DNA of 64,000 nt from JAPOUP01 sp965199865 (GTDB taxonomy: Bacteria > Pseudomonadota > Alphaproteobacteria > Rhodobacterales > Rhodobacteraceae). Of the stretch, positions 1 to 9,800 are shown piece by piece. The notes beneath the pieces were generated by a model. The model was not told the DNA's origin, searched no databases, and worked only from the letters and a program-made list of their open reading frames with translations. Numbering within the stretch: the stretch's first letter is position 1; the number at the start of each line of letters is the position of its first letter. Both the position numbers and the translations under genes were made by a program. The DNA is taken from positions 62,001 through 126,000 of the forward strand of contig CBDATU010000016.1 in NCBI GenBank assembly GCA_965199865.1, written 5' to 3'.

Positions 1-1150
1 GAAGGTCTCAGCCTTTTCGGGACGCGAGGGGCGACCGGAGTCCCACCGCTCGACTCGGTCGGGGACATATCTCTCTCCGCTTGCACGAACCGAACACGCG
101 CTGCGCTTCCGCGACAATCATCGACGGGACGCGAAAAATATATCCTTTCTGCTGTCCAGTCCAAGCGTGAGCGGCCTGTTCGCCTCCCTTACGCTTGGCC
201 CTGATACTGAAATCACGGAAATCTCAACTTATGAACTATGTACACTGGACGTAAAGAAAGTAAATAAGACATTTTCGGCATTCGACAGTTACGAGAGACG
301 TATTCTCATCGGCCGCTACGAATCCCAGGAAGCCGGTCTTTCTGAGGCGATAGACATGGTTCTGCGCATCGTGGAGGCAAGCCTTCGTGCGGGTCGGGCA
401 ATACATGTGTTCCAGGGATTGCCGCACGAGGTGAACGACCGCGTCTATTTTGATTCCCTACCGCACGAAATCGTGCGTGGCCTCGGCCGGAAAGGGTTCC
501 GAATCGAGGATCTCACGGAAGCCCGCAATCAATTACGCATTTGGAACAACGTTTGCCGGGCTAAACGGCTTGGTGTCTCGTTGGCCACGGCAATAATGAA
601 CCCGGACACGCGCCTGACGGCGCTTTGCGAGGCCATTACACAGATTGAACGATCTGAGGACAATGAACTCGCATCACTTAGATTTGAACTTCTACAGCAA
701 GCACAAGGACTTATCATGACTGACACCGACGCTTCTCCCATTGTGCGTTTTGCGCGGGCAATGACCGGATTTCAATCGGCCCCTCACAGGGACAGCAGCC
801 AAAATGATCGTACGCGCGGTATGCGGCTTGCAATTGAAGCCCTTGATGAACTCGGCCGAACTGGAACGACTGATCGTGAAACAGTGATTTGCGCGGTCGT
901 CGCCGAAATCGAGAACGCGGCCGAACGCGAGACCGCCAAGCAGTTCACAGCGCGCCGCGAAGGAGACCCCACACATAGGGAGGCATTGACGCGCGCAGCG
1001 GAGATCTTCGCCGACGAGGTTTGGCTCAAAGTGTTTAAAGGGCGTTCCCCAGACAGCAGATCCCGCCGCAGTGCCGTCGGAATTTACCGGGTCGCGTTCG
1101 AGCGCGCCCACCAACAACGCAAGGGCGGCGAAGCCGTCTTCCCCACGTAA
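1..1150 (+). CDS. cas10d: Cas10d (Csc3) large subunit, C-terminal 382 residues; 5' end outside window
   Basis: The frame is open from base 2 to the stop at 1148-1150, so this is the 3' part of a longer gene cut by the window edge. A GTG at 167 is only the first start codon inside the window. The identity rests on context: it directly precedes csc2 and csc1, and the cas3 in this locus lacks an HD nuclease domain, which in type I-D sits in Cas10d. The C-terminal 100 residues are helical, charged and Arg-rich, as expected for the Cas10d/Cas11 region that lines the Cascade backbone. The HD and palm domains cannot be seen. The region looks more AT-rich than the housekeeping genes of the window, consistent with acquisition by transfer. 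It could be another large subunit, but Csc1/Csc2 neighbours favour Cas10d. Confidence 0.72.
   Translation, partial: KVSAFSGREGRPESHRSTRSGTYLSPLARTEHALRFRDNHRRDAKNISFLLSSPSVSGLFASLTLGPDTEITEISTYELCTLDVKKVNKTFSAFDSYERRILIGRYESQEAGLSEAIDMVLRIVEASLRAGRAIHVFQGLPHEVNDRVYFDSLPHEIVRGLGRKGFRIEDLTEARNQLRIWNNVCRAKRLGVSLATAIMNPDTRLTALCEAITQIERSEDNELASLRFELLQQAQGLIMTDTDASPIVRFARAMTGFQSAPHRDSSQNDRTRGMRLAIEALDELGRTGTTDRETVICAVVAEIENAAERETAKQFTARREGDPTHREALTRAAEIFADEVWLKVFKGRSPDSRSRRSAVGIYRVAFERAHQQRKGGEAVFPT
716..1150 (+). CDS. cas11d: Probable Cas11d small subunit, translated from an internal start in cas10d
   Basis: Inside the cas10d frame there is an ATG at 716 preceded by AAGGA at 705-709, a six-base gap that is near ideal for a ribosome binding site. 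Translation from here gives a 144-residue protein beginning MTDTDASPIVRFARAM. It is mostly helical by composition and has the size expected of a Cascade small subunit. In type I-D and some other type I systems the small subunit is made by independent internal translation from the 3' end of the large-subunit gene; that is established for the family. Its use here is inferred from the Shine-Dalgarno sequence, the position and the length. No separate cas11 gene is seen in the locus. Confidence 0.6.
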   Translation: MTDTDASPIVRFARAMTGFQSAPHRDSSQNDRTRGMRLAIEALDELGRTGTTDRETVICAVVAEIENAAERETAKQFTARREGDPTHREALTRAAEIFADEVWLKVFKGRSPDSRSRRSAVGIYRVAFERAHQQRKGGEAVFPT

Positions 1151-1174
1151 TCGTATTGCACAAAGGAGCATGCC

Positions 1175-2182
1175 ATGACTGCCATGACCGACATCCAGCC
1201 GTTTCTCGGATGCCTCGACGCACTTACTACCATAGCCCAAGGTGCGAAGAGCGAATATGCAATGCCAGCGCTCAAGAACTTGGGTTCGGTTACCATCCCA
1301 ATGATCCGCGAAGTGATCGCACCCGCAACATTCCGCAACGAGCAGACTGAGATTACCGACATAGACGCTGGAGGAGTGCGTCGAGTCAGAGCCGTAGCAA
1401 ACAAGTTCAAATTTGGTGAGCGCCAGCGCGGATTGCAGGTGCTGCGATTCTTCGAAGCTGGTGGAGCATGTCCCCAAAACCGAACGGAACTGCCAAAGGG
1501 CGGCACCGCAGGCAAGGTATTCGACCTTAACACCATTGTGTTCGGTGATAGCACCGATGCGGCCGGAAAGGTTCTACCAGTCAAGGCTTCAGCGCTCTAT
1601 TCGGACGCGATATCGATTGCACCTTATGCTGATTGCGTCGACAAGACCTTCCATAATCGCGCAGCTGAAGATGGCACGCTTTTTGATGCTGAAACCAATA
1701 AGAACTCAAGCAACCTGTTTGAGCGTCACTTCCTGAAACCTGGAACGCTTCTTGTCCAGACGGTGACGTTTAATGGATGTACCGCACCGTTGGAAGCGAT
1801 AGAGCACTTCCTGCTTTGCGTCGGACTGGCCGGCGCCTATGGTGGTCAGACCTCCATCTACGGCATCAACGTGCGCACACATCTTGCCGGGATATATGGA
1901 GCACCCTTTGAGCGCGAGATCTCTAGTCCCTACGTGCTGGCAAAGGCAATGGAAGAGCAGGAACAGGCCGTCTCCGACCCGAAGGCTGCTACGGAGTTTC
2001 TCGCAAGTCTGTTCTCGGCTCGTTATTCAGCGTCGGTCTCGGCGATGGATACACGCGACCTGCTTGGCCAGATGATCAGCAAAGTCGAGGCGAATGACAG
2101 TGAGTTGCGCACCCGCTACGTCGAGGGCCAACACAAAATAGCCGCCTTCTTCGACAGCTGGTTCAGCGGCATTAAAGGTTGA
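1175..2182 (+). CDS. csc2: Csc2 (Cas7d), type I-D Cascade backbone subunit
   Basis: A 335-residue protein that in type I-D effectors polymerises along the crRNA. It shows the family pattern clearly: FDLNTIVFGDS at about 116-126, LYSDA at 141-145, FHNRAAEDG at 159-167, a conserved His near 185 followed by KPGTLL, and a Gly-rich AYGGQTSIYG at 221-230. Length matches the usual 330-350 residues. The ATG at 1175 has AAGGAG at 1163-1168, six bases upstream, which decides the start. It lies 24 bases after cas10d and four bases before csc1, so the three effector genes form one transcription unit. Confidence 0.85.
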   Translation: MTAMTDIQPFLGCLDALTTIAQGAKSEYAMPALKNLGSVTIPMIREVIAPATFRNEQTEITDIDAGGVRRVRAVANKFKFGERQRGLQVLRFFEAGGACPQNRTELPKGGTAGKVFDLNTIVFGDSTDAAGKVLPVKASALYSDAISIAPYADCVDKTFHNRAAEDGTLFDAETNKNSSNLFERHFLKPGTLLVQTVTFNGCTAPLEAIEHFLLCVGLAGAYGGQTSIYGINVRTHLAGIYGAPFEREISSPYVLAKAMEEQEQAVSDPKAATEFLASLFSARYSASVSAMDTRDLLGQMISKVEANDSELRTRYVEGQHKIAAFFDSWFSGIKG

Positions 2183-2186
2183 GGCC

Positions 2187-2891
2187 ATGCACGCGGCGGA
2201 TATGACGACCACACCGGTGCGGCTGGAGACACTCACGCCTCACCACTACCAGTCGTTGGCGATCCCTTCGGGTGTCGCCAGCCTATCGACTCACATGGCT
2301 GACCGCTCAGTGGCCTATGGCCTTGCCAGTGCCTTTGGCGCTCTCTCGGAGAGCGTCGCGCTTCCAAGCAAGGATTACCGACGCGACTTTTCAAGGATGA
2401 CCTGGCTAGCGTCGGTTTTTGAGGCAGAAAACCCTAACCTCATGCGACCACAGGGGCGACGTCTGAACCTTGATCAAGAGGGCGGTTATCAGAAGTCAAT
2501 CCAGGATGCGACCGGGACAGGAAACCTCAAGACTTGGTTCTTCATCCAAGAAGTTCCGATCGATACAGTTTACCACGGCGCGGTTTTCGGCCCTGACCCT
2601 TTCAGATTGGCAAGTAAGGTGGAGGGCGTGGATATCGAGCACATTGTATTTCGGGTGGGCCGCCATCGCGGAGGCATCGTTCGCATGGTGCGGTCCGAGT
2701 GGGCGGATGTCAGGCTGAACCTGCATACGGGATTCGTCTGTGGCGCGGACGTCACACGGGATGAACGCCTTCGCGTGGAAATTCCGGCGCTTTGGGATCT
2801 GCAGGTATCCTCGCCCCTGCCACTCGCGAACGCCCGGAAAATCATCGGCGACTGGAAAGCTTCAGCACTGGCGACAGGAACACGTTCATGA
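2187..2891 (+). CDS. csc1: Csc1 (Cas5d), type I-D Cascade subunit
   Basis: A 234-residue protein expected to cap the 5' handle of the crRNA in the type I-D complex. The N-terminal half has the Csc1-like run LTPHHYQSLAIPSG followed by SVAYGLASAFG, the helix after the first RAMP-type strand. The middle carries TWFFIQEVPIDTVYHG, and the C-terminal part is beta-rich. An alternative ATG at 2202 would shorten it by five residues. Its last codons overlap the cas3 start (ATGA at 2888-2891), suggesting translational coupling. Sequence divergence is high, and the family call leans on position directly after csc2. Confidence 0.72.
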   Translation: MHAADMTTTPVRLETLTPHHYQSLAIPSGVASLSTHMADRSVAYGLASAFGALSESVALPSKDYRRDFSRMTWLASVFEAENPNLMRPQGRRLNLDQEGGYQKSIQDATGTGNLKTWFFIQEVPIDTVYHGAVFGPDPFRLASKVEGVDIEHIVFRVGRHRGGIVRMVRSEWADVRLNLHTGFVCGADVTRDERLRVEIPALWDLQVSSPLPLANARKIIGDWKASALATGTRS

Positions 2892-4918
2892 ACAAAAAAT
2901 CCATCGACCTGTCCGTCAGGCGTCACGGTGTCAGGCCCGGCCGGAAAAACCCGTTCGCGAAAACCAAGGCCGGCGCCTCAGTGATCCTAACCGATTTCCA
3001 GCTTCGGCTGCTTAAGGACAGGGCACCTGTCAGAATCGCGTCAGCGCCAACCGGAGCCGGAAAGACATTCGTTTTCGAACTTGCGCCACTCATTGGTAAA
3101 AATGTCCTTTTCATCGTTCCCACACGTCGGCTGGCACAGAATCTGGAAGCCTCGGTGCGGATGGTCATGGTCGACAACGGTTGGGACGATGATGAAATCG
3201 AGCGCCGTTTGGCGGTCTGGACATCGGATGCGACGGAACGCCTGAAAGCGTCGGGTATGACATCCGGTGAAATCCGGCGACAGCGTGTACGTCACCTGCG
3301 CGGGTTTGACGGATTTCGCGAACAGGGCACGTTCATCATCGCGACTCCGGAATCGGTAGGCCAGCTCCTGCTTAATCCGCCGCGTCTGTCGGGCGGACAG
3401 TCAGTGATGTCGCTAACGGATCTGCTGGCCCGTGATCATATCGTGTTTGACGAATTCCACCTCATCGAGGCGCGGGGGTTCGGTCTGGCCGCCGCCCTCT
3501 GCCGTGTCGCGAGCGGGCTTTCCATACGCCCGCATATCACCTTTCTGAGCGCAACCCCTATAGACATTATCGGCGTTCTCAACGCTTTCGACATTCCCGA
3601 AACGGAAATTTCGACATTCGGGGAGCATGCGGAAAGCTGGCGGTCCGGTGAGGAACCGTCAGACGCGCGTATCATTCACGGTGATGTCGGGATTACGGCA
3701 GGCCGCTACAGTGATGTCGTCGCGGCCTGTGACGGTGAGAGGGAGAGGATTGCCACGACCCTGGGCGATGGCCGATCCGTTGTGGTCATTCTGGATAGTG
3801 TCGCCAGGCTCAAGGCCAGACGAAGCGACCTCTCGAAGATTTTCCAGCGTCATGGTGTCGGGCCGGCAGACATTCTTGTGATCAATTCCATCGATGATGC
3901 CCATCATGCGTTTCAGGATGATTGTGGTTCAGGCGGTCGAAGCCTGGATCCGAAAAAGGCCCGTGTAATTCTGGCCACATCCAGCGTGGAAATCGGCGTC
4001 ACCTTTAATGCCAGTCTGCTGATCATGGATCCCGGCCATGATTCCTGTTCGTTCATCCAGCGCGTTGGCCGCGTTTCCCGTGGCGACCTGCCAGGCCATG
4101 TAACTGTTACCGGCCCGGCGCCTATGCTTCGGAAATACCGTAGGCCTGCCGGTTCCGAACCGGACTCACTGATCGAAACTGACGTGAATGAATTCATCGG
4201 AAACGTGCTACGTGACATCACGCACAAATTTTCCACCAGGGATGCCGGTTTTTCAGGATCGGATCTACAGACATATCGGACGATGCCGAACCGTGCGGTC
4301 TGGTGCGCTTGCCTGTTCTGGTGCGCGTTGCGGCGGGTCTGGTCCGTTTATCCGGGTGAACGGGCCACACTCCGGGATTTCCAGCCCCGGAAAGTAGGAG
4401 CAATGGAAGCAAAGCTCGCCAGATTCGAGAAATCCGAGTTTGACAAACCGAAGGAGTGGGTGAAGGCCTTCATTCGCGAAGCGGTTCGGTTCCGCGACAT
4501 TGAACCACGCCTGCGCGTGCGCTACGGGGAACGCATTGATCTCGTTCCGGAAAGCATGGTGGGTCGATACAGGGAGCTGTCAGGTTCTCCGATTCTTGAG
4601 GACGAAGAGGGCTTTTTCATCAGTCTCCAGCGCCCGCTCGAATCAATCCTGAAGGCCGGCGACACGAGGCCGTATCAATCAACTGTGCAACCTCTTTTGC
4701 CGCTTGATGGAATAGTTCTCCCGGCCATTCCACGCCGCTCCGCGGCAAAGTTGTTCGCCAATGCCATGGAGGGAACGACGCGCCACCCTTTCGGTGAGGA
4801 AGGTGACCGCCTGTGTGAAAACGCCGCGAATCTGGTACGTATGACCGGCGTCGTTCCGCTTGATGAACTTGATGAAGAGGACGTCACCGCAGCGCATCAA
4901 GGGACGGGCGTGGTGTGA
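2888..4918 (+). CDS. cas3: Cas3' helicase of type I-D, no HD nuclease domain
   Basis: A 676-residue superfamily 2 helicase that unwinds target DNA recruited by Cascade. Visible motifs are Walker A APTGAGKT at residues 53-60, the DEFH box at 188-191, SATP at 221-224 and the arginine-finger motif QRVGRVSR near 391-398. The helicase begins within 50 residues of the N-terminus, so there is no room for the HD nuclease found in ordinary Cas3. This matches type I-D, where HD activity resides in Cas10d. The start is taken at the ATG overlapping the csc1 stop. The frame is open further upstream to 2792 but that part lies inside csc1. The end overlaps the cas4 start (TGATG). Confidence 0.85.
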   Translation: MNKKSIDLSVRRHGVRPGRKNPFAKTKAGASVILTDFQLRLLKDRAPVRIASAPTGAGKTFVFELAPLIGKNVLFIVPTRRLAQNLEASVRMVMVDNGWDDDEIERRLAVWTSDATERLKASGMTSGEIRRQRVRHLRGFDGFREQGTFIIATPESVGQLLLNPPRLSGGQSVMSLTDLLARDHIVFDEFHLIEARGFGLAAALCRVASGLSIRPHITFLSATPIDIIGVLNAFDIPETEISTFGEHAESWRSGEEPSDARIIHGDVGITAGRYSDVVAACDGERERIATTLGDGRSVVVILDSVARLKARRSDLSKIFQRHGVGPADILVINSIDDAHHAFQDDCGSGGRSLDPKKARVILATSSVEIGVTFNASLLIMDPGHDSCSFIQRVGRVSRGDLPGHVTVTGPAPMLRKYRRPAGSEPDSLIETDVNEFIGNVLRDITHKFSTRDAGFSGSDLQTYRTMPNRAVWCACLFWCALRRVWSVYPGERATLRDFQPRKVGAMEAKLARFEKSEFDKPKEWVKAFIREAVRFRDIEPRLRVRYGERIDLVPESMVGRYRELSGSPILEDEEGFFISLQRPLESILKAGDTRPYQSTVQPLLPLDGIVLPAIPRRSAAKLFANAMEGTTRHPFGEEGDRLCENAANLVRMTGVVPLDELDEEDVTAAHQGTGVV

Positions 4919-5457
4919 TGAGTGACCAGCTACACCAGATGGAGGAATTCGCGCGATTATGCGATCTCAATGATCTACATGGGCTGGCGTTTCAGCACCA
5001 TTCGATCTGCCGTCGCCGCGCCTGGCTACACCTGAACAGGGTTGACTATGCGCATCTTGAAGAGCGTATGGCGCTCGGTACGCTTGCCCACGCTGCCAGC
5101 AGGGTTCGCGACCGTTCGGTGGAAGGATTGATGGGGATAGCGCCAGATCGGATCGACTGGAATGGGCGCATTGTTGTGGAAGCCAAAGGAAAGGGAGGCG
5201 CAGCGGGCGCGGTTTCCAGGCAGGCGGTCTACTATGCAATGATGCTTCACGCACGAACTGGTGAATCTTGGATTCCTGCAGTTGAGGTGATCTCGGAACG
5301 TCGGACGCGCGAAGTCATCCTTGACGGCGAACTGATCGACGAGATGCTCTCGTCCGCAAGGGATCTGGCGTCACTCGCGGACTCGCCTTGCCCGGAGGGT
5401 ATTGACGCACCCATTTGCCAGACCTGCTCATATGCGCGGCTCTGTGGCAGGATTTGA
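4918..5457 (+). CDS. cas4: Cas4 RecB-like exonuclease, spacer acquisition
   Basis: A 179-residue RecB/PD-(D/E)XK nuclease that trims prespacers and checks the PAM before integration. Four cysteines in the usual arrangement can hold an iron-sulfur cluster: C31 and then C167, C170 and C176 at the extreme C-terminus (ICQTCSYARLC). Nuclease residues are visible as H58 (GTLAHAAS), D80 and the E-x-K of VVEAKG at 88-90, followed by the QxxxY motif RQAVYY. The ATG at 4918 overlaps the cas3 stop; a GTG one codon earlier is also possible. The gene ends by overlapping the cas1 start. Confidence 0.88.
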   Translation: MSDQLHQMEEFARLCDLNDLHGLAFQHHSICRRRAWLHLNRVDYAHLEERMALGTLAHAASRVRDRSVEGLMGIAPDRIDWNGRIVVEAKGKGGAAGAVSRQAVYYAMMLHARTGESWIPAVEVISERRTREVILDGELIDEMLSSARDLASLADSPCPEGIDAPICQTCSYARLCGRI

Positions 5458-6428
5458 TGGAAACGCTGTTTGTTTCCAAAGATGCCCGCCTTTCAGCTGA
5501 TGGCGGAACGCTGCTTGTGCGTACCAGCGATGGCAGGAAGCGAGTGCCCATCAAGGGGCTTCATCAGATCGTCCTAACCGGTGAGGCAGGCCTGACGACA
5601 TCATTGATTGGCCTCCTGGGGCGAAACCGAGTCCGGATAACGGTGCTTGACTGGTATGGCAATGTAGTAGGCTCCTTTGAGCCCAGCGGCAATCCTCGAA
5701 GCGGACGCGTTCGACAGCTTCAGGCTCTGGTCGGAGCCGATGATACAAAACGCATTGATATGGCGCGCCGCTTTGTCCGGGCTGCGGCCGACAACATGCT
5801 GGCCAACCTGAAATACCGCAAGTACAGAGGGTTAGATGGTCTCGAAGAGTCGATTCAGGCGATTATGTCGACGATAGAGGCTCTGGCCAGAGCCGAAACC
5901 GTTGAGGCGCTGATGGGCCATGAAGGATTAATGCGCGCATGGTATTACGATGCGTGGAAATGTATTGATCGGCGTCTTGATTTCGGCACGAGAGTTCGTC
6001 GGCCGCCAAACAATGAGATCAACTGTCTGCTATCCTGGTTCAATGGATTGATGTATGCGCTGTGCCGCAACGAGATTGCAAAGACGCATCTGGATGATTG
6101 CCTCTCATTCCTTCATTCACCCCGTGAGGCGCGGGCCTCACTCGCGCTTGATCTCGCTGAGGTGTTCAAGCCACCAATCTGTGACACCTTGATTCTGGGA
6201 TTGGTGCTGCGCGGAACCAATTGGTCATCATGGTTTGAAGTCAATGGCAATGTCTGCCGACTGTCCGCGACCGGCAGAAGGAAGACTTTGCAGATGTGGG
6301 CCGAGAAAGTCGACATGCCGACCGGTGGCGCCCACAGCCTCCGCGAGCTGGTTCTTCGGGAAGCACTGGCCATCGAGCGTCATGTGCTGGGAATAGAGGA
6401 ATACCGACCCTGGCGTAGGAAGGTTTGA
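5457..6428 (+). CDS. cas1: Cas1 integrase, CRISPR adaptation
   Basis: A 323-residue protein that with Cas2 inserts new spacers at the leader end of the array. It has the N-terminal beta domain (METLFVSKDARLS, then VPIKGLHQIVL) and a helical catalytic domain. The three metal ligands are visible: E156 in MGHEGLMRAWYYDAW, H220 in LSFLHSP, and the acidic pair around D232/E235 in LALDLAEVFKP. The start at 5457 overlaps the cas4 stop (TGATG); the frame is open to 5415 but that stretch is inside cas4. The stop overlaps the cas2 start. Length is normal for the family. Confidence 0.93.
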   Translation: METLFVSKDARLSADGGTLLVRTSDGRKRVPIKGLHQIVLTGEAGLTTSLIGLLGRNRVRITVLDWYGNVVGSFEPSGNPRSGRVRQLQALVGADDTKRIDMARRFVRAAADNMLANLKYRKYRGLDGLEESIQAIMSTIEALARAETVEALMGHEGLMRAWYYDAWKCIDRRLDFGTRVRRPPNNEINCLLSWFNGLMYALCRNEIAKTHLDDCLSFLHSPREARASLALDLAEVFKPPICDTLILGLVLRGTNWSSWFEVNGNVCRLSATGRRKTLQMWAEKVDMPTGGAHSLRELVLREALAIERHVLGIEEYRPWRRKV

Positions 6429-6703
6429 TGTTTGTCTTGGTATCCTATGATGTCGCAACGGGTCGCACCGAAAAGTTTCGAAAGCTGCTGAGCCGCTATC
6501 TGGTCCATGAGCAAAATTCGGTCTTTTGCGGTTTGTTGGATCGGCCAACCTATCGGGAATTGGAGAACAGTTTGAAAGCAAAATTGACTGAAGACGATCG
6601 TGTGCTGATGCTCGTTTGTGAGAATCGTTTGAATATGGACGTGCGGCGTTTGGGCCATGACGATGACGGTATTAGCGTGGAGAAGAAGAGTGCGGTTCTC
6701 TGA
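6428..6703 (+). CDS. cas2: Cas2, adaptation complex scaffold
   Basis: A 91-residue ferredoxin-fold protein beginning MFVLVSYDVATGRTEKF, with the conserved Asp after the first strand at position 8 and the RKLLSRY helix. It dimerises and bridges two Cas1 dimers. The ATG at 6428 overlaps the cas1 stop; a TTG at 6425 is a poorer alternative. It is the last cas gene before the leader and array, as usual in type I loci. Confidence 0.92.
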   Translation: MFVLVSYDVATGRTEKFRKLLSRYLVHEQNSVFCGLLDRPTYRELENSLKAKLTEDDRVLMLVCENRLNMDVRRLGHDDDGISVEKKSAVL

Positions 6704-6822
6704 AGCTACATGGAGGTATTGTGCAAGATCTGCACGGAAGCGTAGAAGAATATGAGCCTTGATGCGCCTTTGAGAGCTGAGAAACAAGGTCCCAATGGAA
6801 TGAAGTGCTTGATTTCATAGGG
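6704..6822 (+). promoter_or_regulatory. CRISPR leader
   Basis: The 119 bases between the cas2 stop and the first repeat hold no gene and look more AT-rich than the array. Repeats next to this segment are perfect, while those at the far end decay, which marks this side as the leader where new spacers enter and where array transcription should start rightwards. No promoter boxes are strong enough to name. Confidence 0.75.
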
Positions 6823-9800
6823 GTCAACAATCCCCATGAGGGGTCAGGAGTCCGGCCGCGATCCGACGGCCATAGCCCATCTGTATTCCGCGTCAACAAT
6901 CCCCATGAGGGGTCAGGAGCGAAGCGGGATCGCGGCGAACGACACGGTGGCCGACGGTCAACAATCCCCATGAGGGGTCAGGAGTCGCACAGGTGAGGCC
7001 AGAGATCGTGGGGCACCGCCTGTCAACAATCCCCATGAGGGGTCAGGAGGTGGACCTGTTTGACCGTCTGGCGGCGGCGCTCGGGTCAACAATCCCCATG
7101 AGGGGTCAGGAGCCGATCTTCCGTCTGGCGTCATCGCCGGTCAGAACGCGTCAACAATCCCCATGAGGGGTCAGGAGGAGGTTTTTTCGTAGGTAACACG
7201 CATGCCGGAATAGCGGTCAACAATCCCCATGAGGGGTCAGGAGGGGATCGCACGAAGACGACTAAGCAACGCTCGCGCGTCAACAATCCCCATGAGGGGT
7301 CAGGAGCAGCCATGGCGGGATATTGAGATTGTCGCGATGCAGTCAACAATCCCCATGAGGGGTCAGGAGCGAAACCATCAGGTCGCTCGCACCGACGGCG
7401 ACCTGGTCAACAATCCCCATGAGGGGTCAGGAGACCAGAAAGATAGGCCCAAACCGTCATTCTGGCCCGGTCAACAATCCCCATGAGGGGTCAGGAGACC
7501 GGCCTACCGGCAGGCGCTTCAGCGTCTGCAGGCGCGTGGGTGTCAACAATCCCCATGGAGGGGTCAGGAGACCGCAACCAGGCCGTCGAAGTTCTCGACA
7601 ACCGAGTCAAACAATCCCCATGAGGGGTCAGGAGGCCAGCGTGTGGTGGACATGTGGCGGGAGGAAGGCGTGTCAACAATCCCCATGAGGGGTCAGGAGA
7701 AGGCCATTCTTGGTCTGTTCGCGCCTGGTTCCAGCACGTCAACAATCCCCATGAGGGGTCAGGAGATCAACGAGGCAAGGCGGCAGGGTTTCATCGCTGA
7801 TTCAAGTCAACAATCCCCATGAGGGGTCAGGAGTTCGAATGGTGGCCAGCCAACATCAACAGCGCGCTCAGGTCAACAATCCCCATGAGGGGTCAGGAGC
7901 TCGATTTCTGTCCAGGGCCCTACCTCGCCGTGCCGTCAACAATCCCCATGAGGGGTCAGGAGCACAGATTATACGCGACTATCGCGAGGGGCGGATACGT
8001 CAACAATCCCCATGAGGGGTCAGGAGCCGGTGATCCTCCCACGAGGCGATGAAGTCATCGACGTCAACAATCCCCATGAGGGGTCAGGAGCAGGTTGTTG
8101 ACGTGTTTCCGAAGGTGAACACGAGCCAGTCAACAATCCCCATGAGGGGTCAGGAGGTTGTTGGTATCGACCTGAAACTGGGCGTAGTAATGTCAACAAT
8201 CCCCATGAGGGGTCAGGAGGTTACTATGTCGGACAGATAAGGGCCAATGGGACGTGTCAACAATCCCCATGAGGGGTCAGGAGATGATAATGGTCTGGCC
8301 AAAGCGCGTCTTTTGGCCTGACAAGTCAACAATCCCCATGAGGGGTCAGGAGTACGTCCTCGCGGCAAACTCGTTCTCTGATGGTTCGGGTCAACAATCC
8401 CCATGAGGGGTCAGGAGAAGGCCATTCTTGGTCTGTTCGCGCCTGGTTCCAGCACGTCAACAATCCCCATGAGGGGTCAGGAGCTCCCCCGCACGGAGAT
8501 GGCGGCCGCGCCATCCGGAGCCGGGTCAACAATCCCCATGAGGGGTCAGAAGGCCATCATCATCGAGGTCAACCCGGCAGTCCAGCGCCGGGTCAACAAT
8601 CCCCATGAGGGGTCAGGAGACCGGGACTCGCGCAGCTGGTCGCCGGAGAGGGCGCGCGTCAACAATCCCCATGAGGGGTCAGGAGAAAGCATATAGACGA
8701 GGGCAGGCCATATATGCCGTCGGGTCAACAATCCCCATGAGGGGTCAGGAGCTCCGTGTGCAGGAGGTAACGGAAGCGCCGAATCTCGAGTCAACAATCC
8801 CCATGAGGGGTCAGGAGTTGAACGGTGGACGCGGAAAGGCCCTCAGGTTGTCCAGGTCAACAATCCCCATGAGGGGTCAGGAGTGCTTCACCGCTGGATA
8901 CAGGTTGCTTTTCGACGGGGTGAGTCAACAATCCCCATGAGGGGTCAGGAGAAAACCGAGCTTACGGGTTTGTCGCCGGATGAAGCGGGTCAACAATCCC
9001 CATGAGGGGTCAGGAGATCGAAGTCGTACCATTTCCGGCGGCACATGAACCGTCAACAATCCCCATGAGGGATCAGGAGCAGTGCAGGTTTGGGCTGGAT
9101 ACTAGGTCCAAGGCGGTCAACAATCCCCATGAGGGGTCAGGAGCTGGAGCGCGAGCAGATAGCCTCCAGCCGCTCCCGAGTCAACAATCCCCATGAGGGA
9201 TCAGGAGAGGGCCCGCATGATATTCAGGCCGCGCAGTGGATCGCGAGTCAACAATCCCCATGAGGGATCAGGAGAGGGCCCGCATGATATTCAGGCCGCG
9301 CAGTGGATCGCGAGTCAACAATCCCCATGAGGGGTCAGGAGACCATTGCCATTGACGTGACGGACAGGCTGCCAGAGGGCGTCAACAATCCCCATGAGGG
9401 GTCAGGAGTGGGTTATCCTATCCTCCAGGAGGTCCAGTTCGGAACCGGTCAACAATCCCCATGAGGGGTCAGGAGACAGTGATAGAGCCAACAGCGCGAG
9501 CGGTCACATGAAGTCAACAATTCCCATGAGGGGTCAGGAGAAAATTGAGTGCCGCGCCCTGAACTGCCCACGTGACATGTCAACAATCCCCATGAGGGGT
9601 CAGGAGATGAGCCGCTGGCCGGTTAATCGGTTCGTCGGCATCGTCAACAATCCCCATGAGGGGTCAGGAGGACCGCGCAGAACGCGGCATCACTGGCTAC
9701 CGTTCCTGGTCAACAATCCCCATGAGGGGTCAGGAGACGACACTGAGCCGAGAGCGCGGAGACAAGCTCTGGTCAACAATCCCCATGAGGGGTCAGGAGT

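Noticed and set aside
1..1150. A stand-alone 327-residue gene starting at GTG 167
   Set aside because: The frame is open to the window edge, so the gene continues upstream.
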